DNA from: Diogma glabrata
Lineage: Eukaryota; Arthropoda; Insecta; Diptera; Cylindrotomidae
Length of the DNA stretch: 64,000 nt
Direction of reading: 5' to 3'
Assembly (NCBI GenBank): GCA_963693315.1
Contig: OY856186.1
Span: 461,625,230 to 461,689,229 of the forward strand
The notes below the pieces were generated by a model. The model made no database searches. It was not told where the DNA came from and saw only the letters and a program-made list of their open reading frames with translations. A program made the translations under genes and the position numbers. Each line of letters starts with the position of its first letter. The first letter of the stretch is position 1. This document shows positions 39,572 through 51,500 of this stretch, piece by piece.

Positions 39572-40332
39572 TTGTTGAAACTCCGTTATGGCCGTACAAT
39601 CGAAAGGAAAGTTTCGATAAAAAGCGAAACTAACCTTGAAATCGAAAATGCTGAAATTACTTTAAAAAATAAAAGTTTAGATAATACAGTTCCAAATAAA
39701 CAAAAATTACGTCGTAGTAAATCGACATGTGATTGTGATAGTATTCTATTGTGTGAAAATCCATTATCCAAAATCGAACTAGAAAAGTTTTCGTCGAAAG
39801 TTGATTCTTATTTTAATCGAAAAATGGCAGACTTAGATTACAATTTTGCGTTTAAAGCTATTCCTGACATTGATGGTGATCCTTATTTACTTCACAAAGT
39901 TTTAGCATGTTGTGATCTCGTATATGATCCCCTTAAGCCGGAAGGAAAATTAAAATTTTTAAAATTCCTAAAAATCAAATTATCAGGCAAAGCTTACGAA
40001 ATTGTTCAATATAGTGATTTTATGTCGTGGGACGTGTTAAAAAAAGAGATTAAAAAAAATGTTCAGAATCACGTTCAATAGAACAAATTCAAGTAGAATT
40101 GGCAAATGTTCGACAGCACCGTGCTGAGGATGTAAACACTTTCGCGGGGAGAGTCGAAAAGCTGCTTGCGTCTTTGAACGAGCCTTGTATCGAAAGTGTA
40201 GGTCAAGCTGCTGCGAGGGGATTGTAAGATGAGGGGACATCATATTGATGATTGTCGAAGGAAAATAGCAGCCGACAATTATAATAAAAATAAGCCTGCA
40301 TCGGGTCTAACTCCCCAAGGGAATAACTAAGA
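39572..40332 (+). pseudogene. Ty3/gypsy (errantivirus-like) Gag remnant
   Basis: Frame 39572-40081 ends in a capsid-like part: AIPDIDGDPYLLHKVLACCD, LVYDPLKPEGKLKFLKFLKI, KLSGKAYEIV, WDVLKKEI. This is the pattern of insect gypsy-type Gag capsids. A frameshift near 40072 moves to RSIEQIQVELANVRQHRAED, VNTFAGRVEKLL and a stop at 40225-40227. Fused at about 40222 in another frame is the end of a zinc knuckle, CKMRGHHIDDC, which lacks its first Cys, then a basic tail to about 40330. So it has one frameshift and one internal deletion. No LTR or pol was found next to it; the N-terminal ~90 residues are not recognisable. Confidence 0.8.
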
Positions 40333-40446
40333 GTTTAACAGTGGTCCGGGAAATGCGAATGGACTCGACCAAAATCCGAACACTACGAATCGAGTCCGAA
40401 ATTTAAAATAGAGTGTTCTACTAACAAAACTTTCGATTTAAATGCG

Positions 40447-40761
40447 TTGTTCTCAGACTCAATATCAAATCAAAATTCTGAAATTCAAGAACCTTTATTA
40501 ACACAATCATCCGATACAATTGAAAATTCTGAAAGCATCATAATTCAGCAAAGTAAATCACTTCTTCTAACTTCTAACTTTACTCTTAGTCTTTCACAAT
40601 CAGAAACTATTCTTCAAAAGTTTAATGCAGTCTCATTTTCATATAATGTTATAACTGTACCTGTGGTGCAGTTAATCCAGGATATTAATTTACGAAAATT
40701 CAAAAAAAAAAACAATGTGCCCTTAGACAACGAAAAATCTCTAATTGGCGGTATTATCTAG
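40447..40761 (+). CDS. Unrecognised 104-codon frame downstream of Gag remnant
   Basis: Ser-rich, Gln-rich protein with no domain, signal peptide or membrane segment that I recognise. It lies on the same strand and ~120 bp after the Gag remnant, so it may be a scrap of the same element or a chance frame. Confidence 0.25.
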   Translation: MFSDSISNQNSEIQEPLLTQSSDTIENSESIIIQQSKSLLLTSNFTLSLSQSETILQKFNAVSFSYNVITVPVVQLIQDINLRKFKKKNNVPLDNEKSLIGGII

Positions 40762-43700
40762 TACATTAAATTTACTGACTATTAGATTCCAATATAAAAT
40801 AAAAATATATTTGTGCAAATATAATAAAGATTAAAAAAAACCTTACTTAAATGCTGATTGATGTCCGGAAATTCCAATATATCTTGTATCCTCCACTGAG
40901 TAGGCCTCCCCAATAGAATTCGAAATGCGACAGAAGACAAGAAATTTTATTTTTCCTTCTTCACATAATCTGCAATTTTTTAGTTTATAATATTGAGCCA
41001 ACATTAAACGCCACACACACAGTTAATGCAAAAAAAGAATTCAACAATTGTTCTTTTGTTTTAGTTAAAAACCGTTTAATTCACCAACAATTTTAATATT
41101 TTGATACAATAGATAATTTCATATATTTACAGTTTAGAATTTATTCACTTGTTGTTTTTATCTTAATTCAATTATAAAAGCATTCTATTAATCTAGCCGT
41201 TTTAACATTTTTCCATTTTTTTTCATAGCCTTATTATGTTTTTTTTTCTTATAAAGCAATTTATCACTTGAGAAAACGGATTTTATTATTTTTTTTGTCT
41301 TTCTAAAAAAGACAACATCGCGATTGCACTGAAAAGTCCAATTTTTCCTTTTTTTTTTCCCAAAAATAGGAAACACAATAAGTTATTTTATGAATTGCGG
41401 CTCAACTTCTCGAGGAGCTTAATCAATAGTGTCTACCAAACAAAATTACTCAAGGCATCGTTCAATCCGGTTCGAAAAATAAAATAGAATCTCGACCGTT
41501 TTCAAATAAAAGGAATCACGCATCGATAAAAAATTTAATTTAATTTCTTTGATAAGATACCACGCACTATTCGATTTCAACTTTTTCTTTAATTTTAGAA
41601 ACGATTACCGGCAAATTTTTAATTAAATTATGCTTTTTAAAAAAATCATAATCGAACTAACTGATTTTGTAATAAAATCGTACTGACTGAAAACTAAACA
41701 TGTGCTAGCCTAAATATTCTCTTATTTTTAGGATTAAACAAGACAAACAGATGATTCAATGCAAGCCGTCCCCTTCTTTCGTTCATTTATCGAAACGTAA
41801 AACAAATTTTTGTTGGAAGCGTTAAAGCATTTTAAAAGAAAACAATTGCAAGAGAAAAGATTTAACATGTCGGTTTCATTTTTTTCTTCATTTAAATATG
41901 TAACAGATAAACAAATTACAAAGGAAAGCCATATGATTACGTTTAATATGATATTTTTTTAAATTGCAAGGTGCGTCATCATTTCATTATTTCTTAATTA
42001 ACGTTTGATAAAAAAAAATTGCGAAATAGCAATGTATATTAGGTTATATACGTTAAAATGAAAACAAAATATACCACAACGATATCAGTAAATAATGAGT
42101 TTAGGAAAATACACGCTGGACGATAAAAGATTCATTACATTTGCAACTGATTATTTAGATACATGTTAAACAAAACTTATGTAACGCGAAGCAGGTAATA
42201 TTATTGTTGGATAATGAGGAATATAGAATGAGCTATCAAGATGCCGGCCTTTGCTGGTAATGCAATCGGTCTAATTGTCTGACCTGTCAAGTCCTGACTT
42301 CCCGACAACCCACCTCAATTCCACAAACGTCACCTGGCAGAATTGTGATCACAACAGAGTTTTGTTAAACGCAGTTAAGTAGCAAATATAATATTTAGCA
42401 AGGATTGATAAAAGAAAATGATCACGATGATGATATTTAGATAAGATATTCGAATTGATGAATTGAATGCTTCTCCCAAAACAACCGGATGTTTAGCATA
42501 ATGTAAGATGTTGTGTAACGTGATGAAAGATTTTAAAAATTTTAGACTTTGTACAACCATGATGCAAAATTTTAAAAATGATAAACGTTGTATTTTTAGT
42601 GATAATAAAAAGCATCCATTTATTGTATTTTCTTGTTTTAATTTCATCTGCATCCATGTTCTTGACTGATGAAGCAAGAGGCTTGTTGGTCCACTGTAAT
42701 TGAGATATCATGTAACCTGACATGTCTCGCAGTAAAGTTCCCTATTTGAGACACACCGAGTCTCAACAGACAACAACACCCAAGGCACAGCACAAAGTTG
42801 GTAAGTATGCACAAGTGAGTCAAGCAATAGATACAGGTAAATGAGAATATTTATTTAATGTAAGTTCTATTGTAATAAAAGGAATTTAATTGTTGACTAT
42901 TATGACCCTCAACCGAAATTCCATACTTTAGAGCCCTTATAATAGGTTTCATTTTATATTTTTAACTTGATTACAGAACCTTTTGATTGATACACTAACC
43001 TATTACACAATGTCACCACTTTATTTTTATCTTTTCGTTTAGTGATAAATGAAACACATAGCTTTGAAAATTAAATTAAACATTATATATTTTTCAAACC
43101 TTTATATTTAATTTTACAAGAACTATATATAATTCAAAAGATTGAACAACACATCACATCCAACTCAGAACAAACTCTGAAATTCAGTTTTATACTCTCT
43201 TTTCTTTATGCCTCGCATAAACAAATTATTGTTTAGCTCAGCAGCATTTTATTTTGTTTAAAACATTCTTGTAGCATATCAAATTAAACATACGCGATGT
43301 TTAATATGCTTAATTGACAAGAATATTTATTAGTTTATTTAATTTTAATAAATTTGATATTTAATATTAATTATGAAAAGTTATAGTTACTCAATGAGTA
43401 ACAACTACAGCTACTCAATGTTATGATTTTTAGGGGTGCACTACACCTTACTCTTTAAGGAAAATTTAATGAAGTTAAAATTTAGAAATTGAAAAAAAAA
43501 ATTTTTTTTTATATATTGAGAAAATTGTAATTGAGTTAAATTTTTGAATTTATTATTTATCATTTTGAAAATGTTTTTTTATTTTAGTTTTTTTTTGAGA
43601 GTGTGTGTAGTTTTTGTTCTTAATCTAGCATTTTGATAATTCTATTTTATTTTAAATTTTCGATATTTTTTTATTTTTTTTATTTTTTTAAACGGCTCAC

Positions 43701-44404
43701 AATGGTTCAAAACGCATTAAAACACGCGCATAAGTGAAAAAAAAATTTTTTTTGTTTTCTCATAACTGACCATTAGTTTTGTTTTCTAACATATTAAGGA
43801 TGTCAAAAAACAGTTTTACCAACAAAAAAAAAATTGAATACATCGCTATTATGAACATAAATTAAAAGAAAAAATAATTGTTATTTATTGCATACATTTT
43901 TAATTATTTTTATTTGAAAGATTAGGTCAGCAGTACCATAAGCACACATACATGAGACTTTATATTACTCTTTAAAAATGTTTATGCACATTACTAGAAC
44001 CTTTTAAAGTCACAAATTCATGTATATAGTTTGTATGTATATATATATGTTAAATTTAAATCATGATACTTCTTTCCTTTAATATGAGCAATCATAATTT
44101 TCATTTTCATTAAATTCATAATATTGTTACCTTGTTTTGGCATGTCAACAGATAAATTTAATTTTTTCTTAAATTCATCTAGAAACTTTTTGTTTTTTTC
44201 GGACCCATTAATACCAAAAATGCGAACATCCACTTTAAATCGCAAAACACACGAACATCACAAAGATGTGAAACAATTATTCAAAATTACAGTTCAAGAA
44301 CAAGACACAGATGATGAAGAAACTGTTTAAAATTTAATATTATCAATAAAAAAAAATGTTATGACAGTATTTTTTTAATTTTTATTATTTAAATAATAAA
44401 ATAT
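40762..44404. other. AT-rich interval, no gene recognised
   Basis: Only short frames (100 codons or fewer), none with a known domain. Homopolymer-rich stretches occur at 43480-43700. No clear transposon ends, RNA genes or tandem arrays. Host intergenic or intronic DNA is possible. Confidence 0.45.
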
Positions 44405-46830
44405 GTGAAGGGCTGAAATCTCACAGTTCTGAGATATTAAGACTTCGGTCTAGGTTTAGTTTTCAGAAACAAACTTTTCTGAGGACATTGTTTTTAGTTT
44501 TAGGCAGCGATATGTATATCAAAAATAAAATTCTCTGTAGAAGTACCAGTATTTTATCTCTGTTTAGAAATTTATTACAGATCATATATTAACATAATTT
44601 TGTGAAAAGATGATACACTCAGCAAACTACTCAAAACTTCCCCATTTAGCGTTTCGAGAAAATATTACAAAATCACAAATTCATATTTCTTTCAAAATTG
44701 CAAAAATAATAACAATATCAAAAATTGAATCTTTTTTCATAATTCCAAAAATATTCCAAAAATTAAAATAAAATCAAAAATTAAAACTTTTTCCAAAATT
44801 CTAAAAATATTCTGAAAATTCTACAAAATCAAAAATACAATCTTTTTCCAAAATTCCACAAAAGATTTCAAAAACTATAACAAATTCAAAAATTTCCATG
44901 TCACATTTACGTCATATAAACAGCTAGCTAATTTTCTTTTCCATGAAATTAGTTAAAAAAATAAACGAAATCATTTTTTTGACATACTTGACAATATTTT
45001 TTTTGACAAACTTATAATGCAAAAACATTTTCAATAATAATAATATCATGTTCATTACATTTCATTTCACCCAAATAACTATTTAATATTCTCTAAAAAA
45101 AGAATTGAAAATCATTCTTTTGACACACTTGACATTATTTTCTTGACAAGCTTATAATGAAATAATTCTTAATAATAATAATAAAATTTCATGTCATATA
45201 AATAATGAATTTATTCTTTTCCATAAAATTGGGTAAAAAAATAAATAAAAATCTTTCTTTTGACACACTTGACAACATTTTTTGACAAACTTATAATGCC
45301 ATAATTCTCAAAAGCCATAAAAAGTCTTTCTTTTGAGATACTTGACAACATTTTTTGACAAACTTATAATGTCATAATTATCAATAGTAATAATAAAATT
45401 TCATGTCCATAAATAATTAATTTTATTTTTTCCATAAAATTGGGTAAAAAAATAAATAAAAATCTTTCTTTTGACACACTTGACAACATTTTTTTGACAA
45501 ACTTATAATCCCATAATTCTCAATAATAATAATAATAATAAAATTTCATTTCATTCAAATAATTAATTTTATTTTTTTCCCAAAAATTGGCTAAAAAAAT
45601 AAATAAAAGTCTTTCTTTTGACATACTTGACAACATTTTTTGACAAACTTATAATGCCATAATTATCAATAGTAATAATAAAATTTCATGTCATATAAAT
45701 AATTAATTTTATTTTTTCCATAAAATTGGGTAAAAAAATAAATGAAAATATTTCTTTTGACACACTTGACAACATTTTTTGACAAACTTATAATGCCATA
45801 ATTCTCAATAATAATAATAAAATTACATGTCATATAAATAATTAATTTTATTTTGTTCCATAAAATTGGGTGAAAAACTAAATAAAAATCTTTCTTTTGA
45901 CACACTTGACAACATTGTTTTGACAAACTTATAATGCCATAATTATCAATAGTAATAATAAAATTTCATGTCATATAAATAATTAATTTTATTTTGTTCC
46001 ATAAAATTGGGTAAAAAAATAAATAAAAATCTTTCTTTTGACTTCTTTTGAATAAAAATCTTTCCTTTGTAATCCCATAATTCTCAATAATAATAATAAA
46101 ATTTCATTTCATTCCAATAATTAATTTTATTTTTTTCCCAAAAATTGGCTAAAAAATAAATAAAAATCTTTCTTTTGACATACTTGACAACATTTTTTGA
46201 CAAACTTATAATGCCATAATTATCAATAGTAATAATAAAATTTCATGTCATTCAAATAATGAATTTTATTTTTTCCATAAAATTGGGTAAAAAAATAAAT
46301 AAAAATCTTTGTTTTGACACACTTGACAACATTTTTTGACAAACTTATAATGCCATAATTATTAATAGTAATAATTAAATTTCATGTCATATAAATAATT
46401 AATTTTATTTTTTCCATAAAATTGGGAAAAAAATAAATAAAAATCTTTCTTTTGACACACTTGACAACATTTTTTTGACAAACTTATAATGCCACAATTC
46501 TCAATAATAGTAATAAAATTTCAATGTCATACAAATAATTAATTTTATTTTTTTCCATAAAATTGGGTAAAAAACTAAATAAAAATCTTTTTTTTTTGAC
46601 ACACTTGACAACATTTTTTTGACAAACTTAGAATGCCATAATTATCAATAATAATAATTACATATCATGTCATATAAATAATTAATTTTATTTTGTTCCA
46701 TAAAATTGGGTAAAAATAAATAAAAATCTTTCTTTTGACACACTTGAAAACATGTTTTTGACAAACTTATGCCATAATTCACAGTAATAATAATAAAATT
46801 TCATGTCATATACTTCAAAACACTTCAAGA
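44405..46830 (+). repeat. Satellite-bearing dispersed family, copy 3 with expanded array
   Basis: The head GGGCTGAAATCTCACAGTTC and GACTTCGGTCT is at 44409-44455. After the AT-rich middle it carries about a dozen satellite units of ~140 bp (44990-46800), each with CTTGACAACATTTTTTGACA, AACTTATAATGCCATAATT, a (TAA)n run and CCATAAAATTGGGTAAAAAA. The tail of the family (CAGACCGAAGTAA) is absent, so the copy is truncated within or after the array. Confidence 0.8.
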
Positions 46831-47402
46831 ATTAGTATTTACACGAAAAAAATACTAAACATCCATGTAGAATTATTTAAAAGGGAGCAAAATAATTATG
46901 CGCGTGTTTTAATAGGTTTTGAACCATTGTGGCGGCTGTTGTGAATCTCTTTTATTTGATTATTTATTATGATTTTTGAGTTCACGCCATTTCTTTCTAT
47001 TATTTTGTATAATGACCTGTATAATTACTTTCAAATTTTCTTCTATTACCTCTTTGTAAATAGACATTATCTCCTACATTAAAATTAGAAGGGTTAGATT
47101 CTTTATCATATGATTGTTTTCTTTTAATTTTTGCTTGATTTAATAGATTGTTTGCTCTTTTGTGAGCTTCTTGTAGTCTAAATCTGACTACTACTCTAAT
47201 CTTGGGTATCAGTATGTGGAGTTATTTGGATGAGAATACGAAGTAAAGGCTCCATTCTTCCCAATTGGAAGTTGTCGTAAAGTTATTTAAATATTCGTTT
47301 AGGGCTCTATGGTTTCAATTGAACCTAGGGTTTCATGATGATAAGGAGTTGAATTTATTTGTTTAATTTGTAGAAGTTCACATATATTTTTCATTATGTC
47401 AT

Positions 47403-48549
47403 GAATGTCAATGAATGACTATTTTCGAACGATTTCCCAATCTAAGTAAAACCGAAAGCTCCTGTTTCCACTTAAACAACAAACTGGCAAAACACGAACT
47501 ATCAGTGTTATTTAACGGCACTGTCATTAAATACAATCAACAGCCAAAGTACCTGGGCATTACTCTCGATAGAACTCTTTCTTTTAAACTCCACCTAGAA
47601 AATACGTCACAAAAACTTAAAACGAGAAACAATATATTGCACAAACTGGCAGGCTCTACATGGGGTGCTACTCCAGCTACCCTCCGAACAACTGCTCTAA
47701 GTTTGGTTTACTCAGTGGCTGAGTATGGCGCACCAGTCTGGTTGAATAGCACACATACTCAAAAAGTTGACTGCCAGCTGCATGCCACGATGCGTACTAT
47801 AAGTGGTACTATCAGGTCCACCCCTTTACCTTGGCTCCCTGTGTTAAGCAATATCGCTCCACCTGCACTCAGACGCTCGCATGCTCTCATGCGTGAACAT
47901 AAAAAGGTAACCAACAACATCACGTTACCCTTGCACGAATATTACGGTGACCACACTCGTTGTAGATTGAAGTCAAGAAAGCCTCCACATAAAACTGCTA
48001 GCAACCTGCTGGCACCTGATTTTAATATCTTGGATGCCTGGGACACCTCCTGGCAACATTACAACACAACTGGCCTTTCTATTACTAACCCGACTTCTAC
48101 CCAACCTGGTTTCGATTTGCCTCGTCATACCTGGTCCACATTAAACCGTATAAGAACGAATCATGGACGTTGTGCTGATTCTTTCTACAAGTAGGGCATT
48201 TCAGAGTCCCCTGAGTGTGACTGCGGCGTTCCACAACAAACTATAAAACACATTGCAACTGTGTGTCCAATTCGACGTTACAATGGCAACATCTCAGACA
48301 TCCATTTGGCAACTCCCGATGTAGTAGTATGGATAGACTCGCTCGATGTAAACATCTAATGTTCAAATGTACTGCCCAATGTTCAAATATTTTACTTTTT
48401 AATTTTTACTTAAAAGACGCGCAATCAAATCGATTGTAAGTTCATTTAATGTGTATCCATGTTTTGTTTTAGGTAGATTTCATAGAAGAGTCTACCTATT
48501 TTTAAGTTTAATTTTTAATGTGTCACAAAAAAAACCATACGCTAAATAA
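47403..48549 (+). mobile_element. 5'-truncated LINE inserted in gypsy integrase
   Basis: Flanked by a perfect 10-bp duplication ATTATGTCAT (47393-47402 and 48550-48559). It begins within the RT thumb and ends GCTAAATAA before the duplication. The flanking gypsy integrase continues on either side. Confidence 0.9.
47415..48358 (+). pseudogene. LINE reverse transcriptase C-terminal part
   Basis: Starts inside the region after the catalytic RT core: SKTESSCFHLNNKLAKHELS, KYLGITLDRTLSFKLHLE, HKLAGSTWGATPATLRT, SLVYSVAEYGAPVW and WLPVLSNIAPPALRR. This C-terminal arrangement is found in a common animal LINE group. A TAG at 48192-48194 interrupts it, and the same frame continues with ESPECDCGV ... 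IKHIATVCPIRRY to a stop at 48356-48358. No endonuclease or YXDD/FADD core remains, as expected for a 5'-truncated copy. Confidence 0.85.
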
Positions 48550-49365
48550 ATTATGTCATTTAGAAATCAGAACCCATATCCGATTTTAAAGTTTTGAATA
48601 TGCCATATTTTAGTATAAATTTTTCAACGAGTGCTTAATAGCAATGGAGTATGCTTCTTTATTTTTTAAAGGTATTGCCTCAATGTATTTTGTTAACTCA
48701 CATTGTAGGGTAAGAATATATCTAAAATCATTTGATATAATGAGTGGACCTACTGTATCTATCGATATTGTTTCGAAGCTTGTTCCTGGTGTTTCTGTTA
48801 CTATCATTTTTTCCTTGGTATGCTTGGTTATTTTTGTTTTCTTGCACGATTGACAATCATTGATAAAGTTTTTTACCATTTTATTCAGGTTTTTTCCATA
48901 TATATATTTTTTGTTTTATTTTGCATATTGTCCTTTTTACACCTGTATGCCCGCCTATTGGGGTTAAGTGATTCTCTTCGATTATTTCTATCATGTCTGA
49001 TTCATTTTTTTTTCTTTTGTGGTTTCGTAAATTAATATCTTTAAATTATCTTTATTGGACGTCGCTAACTTTTTCTGCAGATTATTAAATATTTCTTTGA
49101 ATTTGTCTTTATTTATGTAACTAAAGATTAAGTCAGTGCTTTTGATCGCTAATCTGTTTATTTTAGAGCATGCATGCAATTAATTAGTTTCTCCAATTTC
49201 GGATACATTTCCAGGATCGGATTTTCTCTAACTATTAGTGTTACAGTTTTTAAATTGTTATTTTTATCATTATTATTCTCATGAGTTTTATAATTATTTT
49301 TAAATTTTTTATTGTCATTCCCCATATCATTTATATTCATATTCTCCATATTATTTATATTTACA

Positions 49366-50515
49366 TGTTAACCTGAGGAGAGTAAAGAGCAGTACGAAAA
49401 TGTTGAATCCCATACTTGGCTAGAATTTTTGGAATAGTACTGAGGTGAACTGAGTTCCGTTATCCTAAACAATGGTTTCAGGACAACCAAATGTTCGAAT
49501 CACATGATATTCTAAGAGTTTTCAAATCGGTTCAGACGTTCGTCTGCGAAGGGGGAACAAGAACGTGAACTTTGTTAAATGATCCAGAATGACAAGTATC
49601 GCAATATTGGCATTTTTCGACCGTGGGTATCGAATATATCGATGCATAATCTCTGCACCGGAGGGCCGGTTCTGGCCTCTGTAACCATCGGAGCTCTAAG
49701 AACTTGATTAGTAGCTTTGACTTGTTTACAGATTTCACACCTTGCTAGCTGGGACTGAACTTGAGAGAGTATCCGGGGCCAGAAATAAAATCGCCTGAGA
49801 TGATGTACCGTTTTAGCAACTCCAGGATGGGCAGAGGCCGGTTGGCCATGAGCTTTAGCTATTAGATTACCCGTTAATTCTTCTGGAATCCAGATTTTCC
49901 ACTGTTCGCCCTCTATACAAGAAGAGAAGCCAATCCGTTTATACTTATACACTTTACCATCCACTACTTTAAGATCTGGTAGTGACGCACCGCCATCCTT
50001 CACAATCTGGACCAGTTTTAGGTAACTTGATGAATGAAATTTTGGCGAATTCAAATCTATTTCTTGTTCATGTACAGCAGTCAGCGCATCTACAGAGAGG
50101 ATACGAGAGAGGGCGTCTGGTACCGCATTTAAACTTCCTCGGCGATACTCTATAGTGAATGAATAACTTTGTAGCTTTAAGCTCCATCGCGCTAGACGTC
50201 CCGCCAGGTCCGTTTGTTGCATCAGCCATTTTAGGGATGCATGGTCGGGTATGACTGTAAACTGGTGTCCCTCAATGTAAGCTCTAAATTTTTTTATCCC
50301 GAGAATCACCGCCAGACACTCCTTTTCACTCACCGAGTAGTTACGCTGAGCCGCATTCAGCTTTTTTGACATGAGTGCCACAGGATGTTCGATATTTTCA
50401 TCGTCAAGCTGCGTTAACACACAACCCACCCCATTATTGTTTGCATCACATTGTAGTGTGAAGGGTTTGGCAAAATCTGGATATAGTGGATCATGAATAG
50501 TTATCTTCAACAGGT
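49366..50515 (-). pseudogene. gypsy pol fragment: RNase H and N-terminal integrase
   Basis: Minus strand, different family from the neighbour at 47000-49360. RNase H from about 50510: PFTLQCDANNNGVGCVLTQ (Asp), SEKECLAVILGIKKFRAYIE (Glu), VIPDHASLKWL (Asp), IEYRRGSLNAVPDALSR. Integrase zinc module: AHPGVAKTVHHLRR ... CEICKQVK. Core start: VQRLCIDIF (first Asp). After frameshifts below 49575, DNGTQFTSVLFQKF (second Asp, about 49450) is seen, then it stops at about 49366, before the catalytic Glu. RT and earlier parts are missing. Confidence 0.88.
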
Positions 50516-51239
50516 AATGATTTAAATCTTTGCCGTTTCACATAAACAAGGTTTTTAGGTTCACAGACACTCTTCACATATCATGACAAATCAAATAAAA
50601 TACACCTACAATGTCTAACTTTCTATAATTTATTAACTTTGTCAGTTCATCTATTTTATTAATTATACACTAGTAACTTAACTTTAAACATGGTTCTTGA
50701 GGGGAGGGGGGAGAGGGGGAGGTCAAAGCCCAGTAGCTACGCAATAAATTTAGTCTTTATGTATTACGATTTAAAACATATACAACGAATTACTAATTTC
50801 TCTCGAAATAAATAAACCAAATACATAAACTAAATACAATACATACAACACACATTAATTCTTCTCTAACACCGTATTCACAGCGACATAGCAAATTAGT
50901 AGATAGTATATTATAATTTGCATCTTGGCATATTTAATATGAGTTTAAAACGTAGATTGTAATTTGAATCGTAAGTATTTGAATCCTTTGTAATGGTAGT
51001 AAGCCTAGATATCAAATTAGTTGCAAGATTTTAAAATAAAAATTGTTTACAGCACAGATTTAAATTACATCTATATATATATGTACATATATATAATTAG
51101 AACAAATAAAAACCAATTGTACGTAATCAACATTTAGGCAAACTCGTTACTATGAATTAAGTAATGGAGAATTCTATTATAAAAAATTTAAATTCTATGA
51201 AAAAAAGTAGCCTATGACATTCCTGACATTCCTTTCTTT
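50516..51239. other. AT-rich interval with a G-rich tract
   Basis: No gene. A purine tract GGGGAGGGGGGAGAGGGGGA starts near 50701. It could form a G-quadruplex or be a stray polypurine tract; no LTR is adjacent. Confidence 0.5.
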
Positions 51240-51300
51240 ATGTATGTCAAGTTTCATCTAAATCAATTCAGCCGTTTCGGAGCTTATCCCGAACAGACAG

Positions 51301-51500
51301 NNNNNNNNNNNNNNNNNNNNNNNNNNNNNNNNNNNNNNNNNNNNNNNNNNNNNNNNNNNNNNNNNNNNNNNNNNNNNNNNNNNNNNNNNNNNNNNNNNNN
51401 NNNNNNNNNNNNNNNNNNNNNNNNNNNNNNNNNNNNNNNNNNNNNNNNNNNNNNNNNNNNNNNNNNNNNNNNNNNNNNNNNNNNNNNNNNNNNNNNNNNN
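51301..51500. other. Assembly gap, 200 N
   Basis: Exactly 200 N, interrupting the end of a LINE frame. The sequence left of it (51240-51300; minus strand CTGTCTGTTCGGGATAAGCT) may be a different repeat, so the true gap content is unknown. Confidence 0.99.

Larger units (their letters stand above)
47000..49360 (-). pseudogene. gypsy integrase (errantivirus-like), split by a LINE
   Basis: Reverse-strand integrase. From the right: a linker with CMHALKINRLAIKSTDL, a zinc module (NHLTPIGGHTGVKRT ... NDCQSCKKTK, about 48840-48985), the core with SIDTVGPL (first Asp), LTKYIEAIPL and LKSDMGSDF (second Asp, about 48560). On the other side of the LINE (below 47393): NDIMKNICELLQIKQINSTP then YHHETLGSIE (catalytic Glu), and the C-terminal RLQEAHKRANNLLNQAKIKR and NFNVGDNVYLQRGNRRKF, to a stop near 47000. 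A one-base slip next to the insertion site, further slips in 47180-47320 and a stop around 49010 show it is dead. RT, RNase H and LTRs are not present next to it. Confidence 0.85.

Noticed and set aside
42375..44330. Short frames (60-100 codons) as host genes
   Set aside because: No domain, no splice context I could support, and lengths expected by chance in AT-rich DNA.
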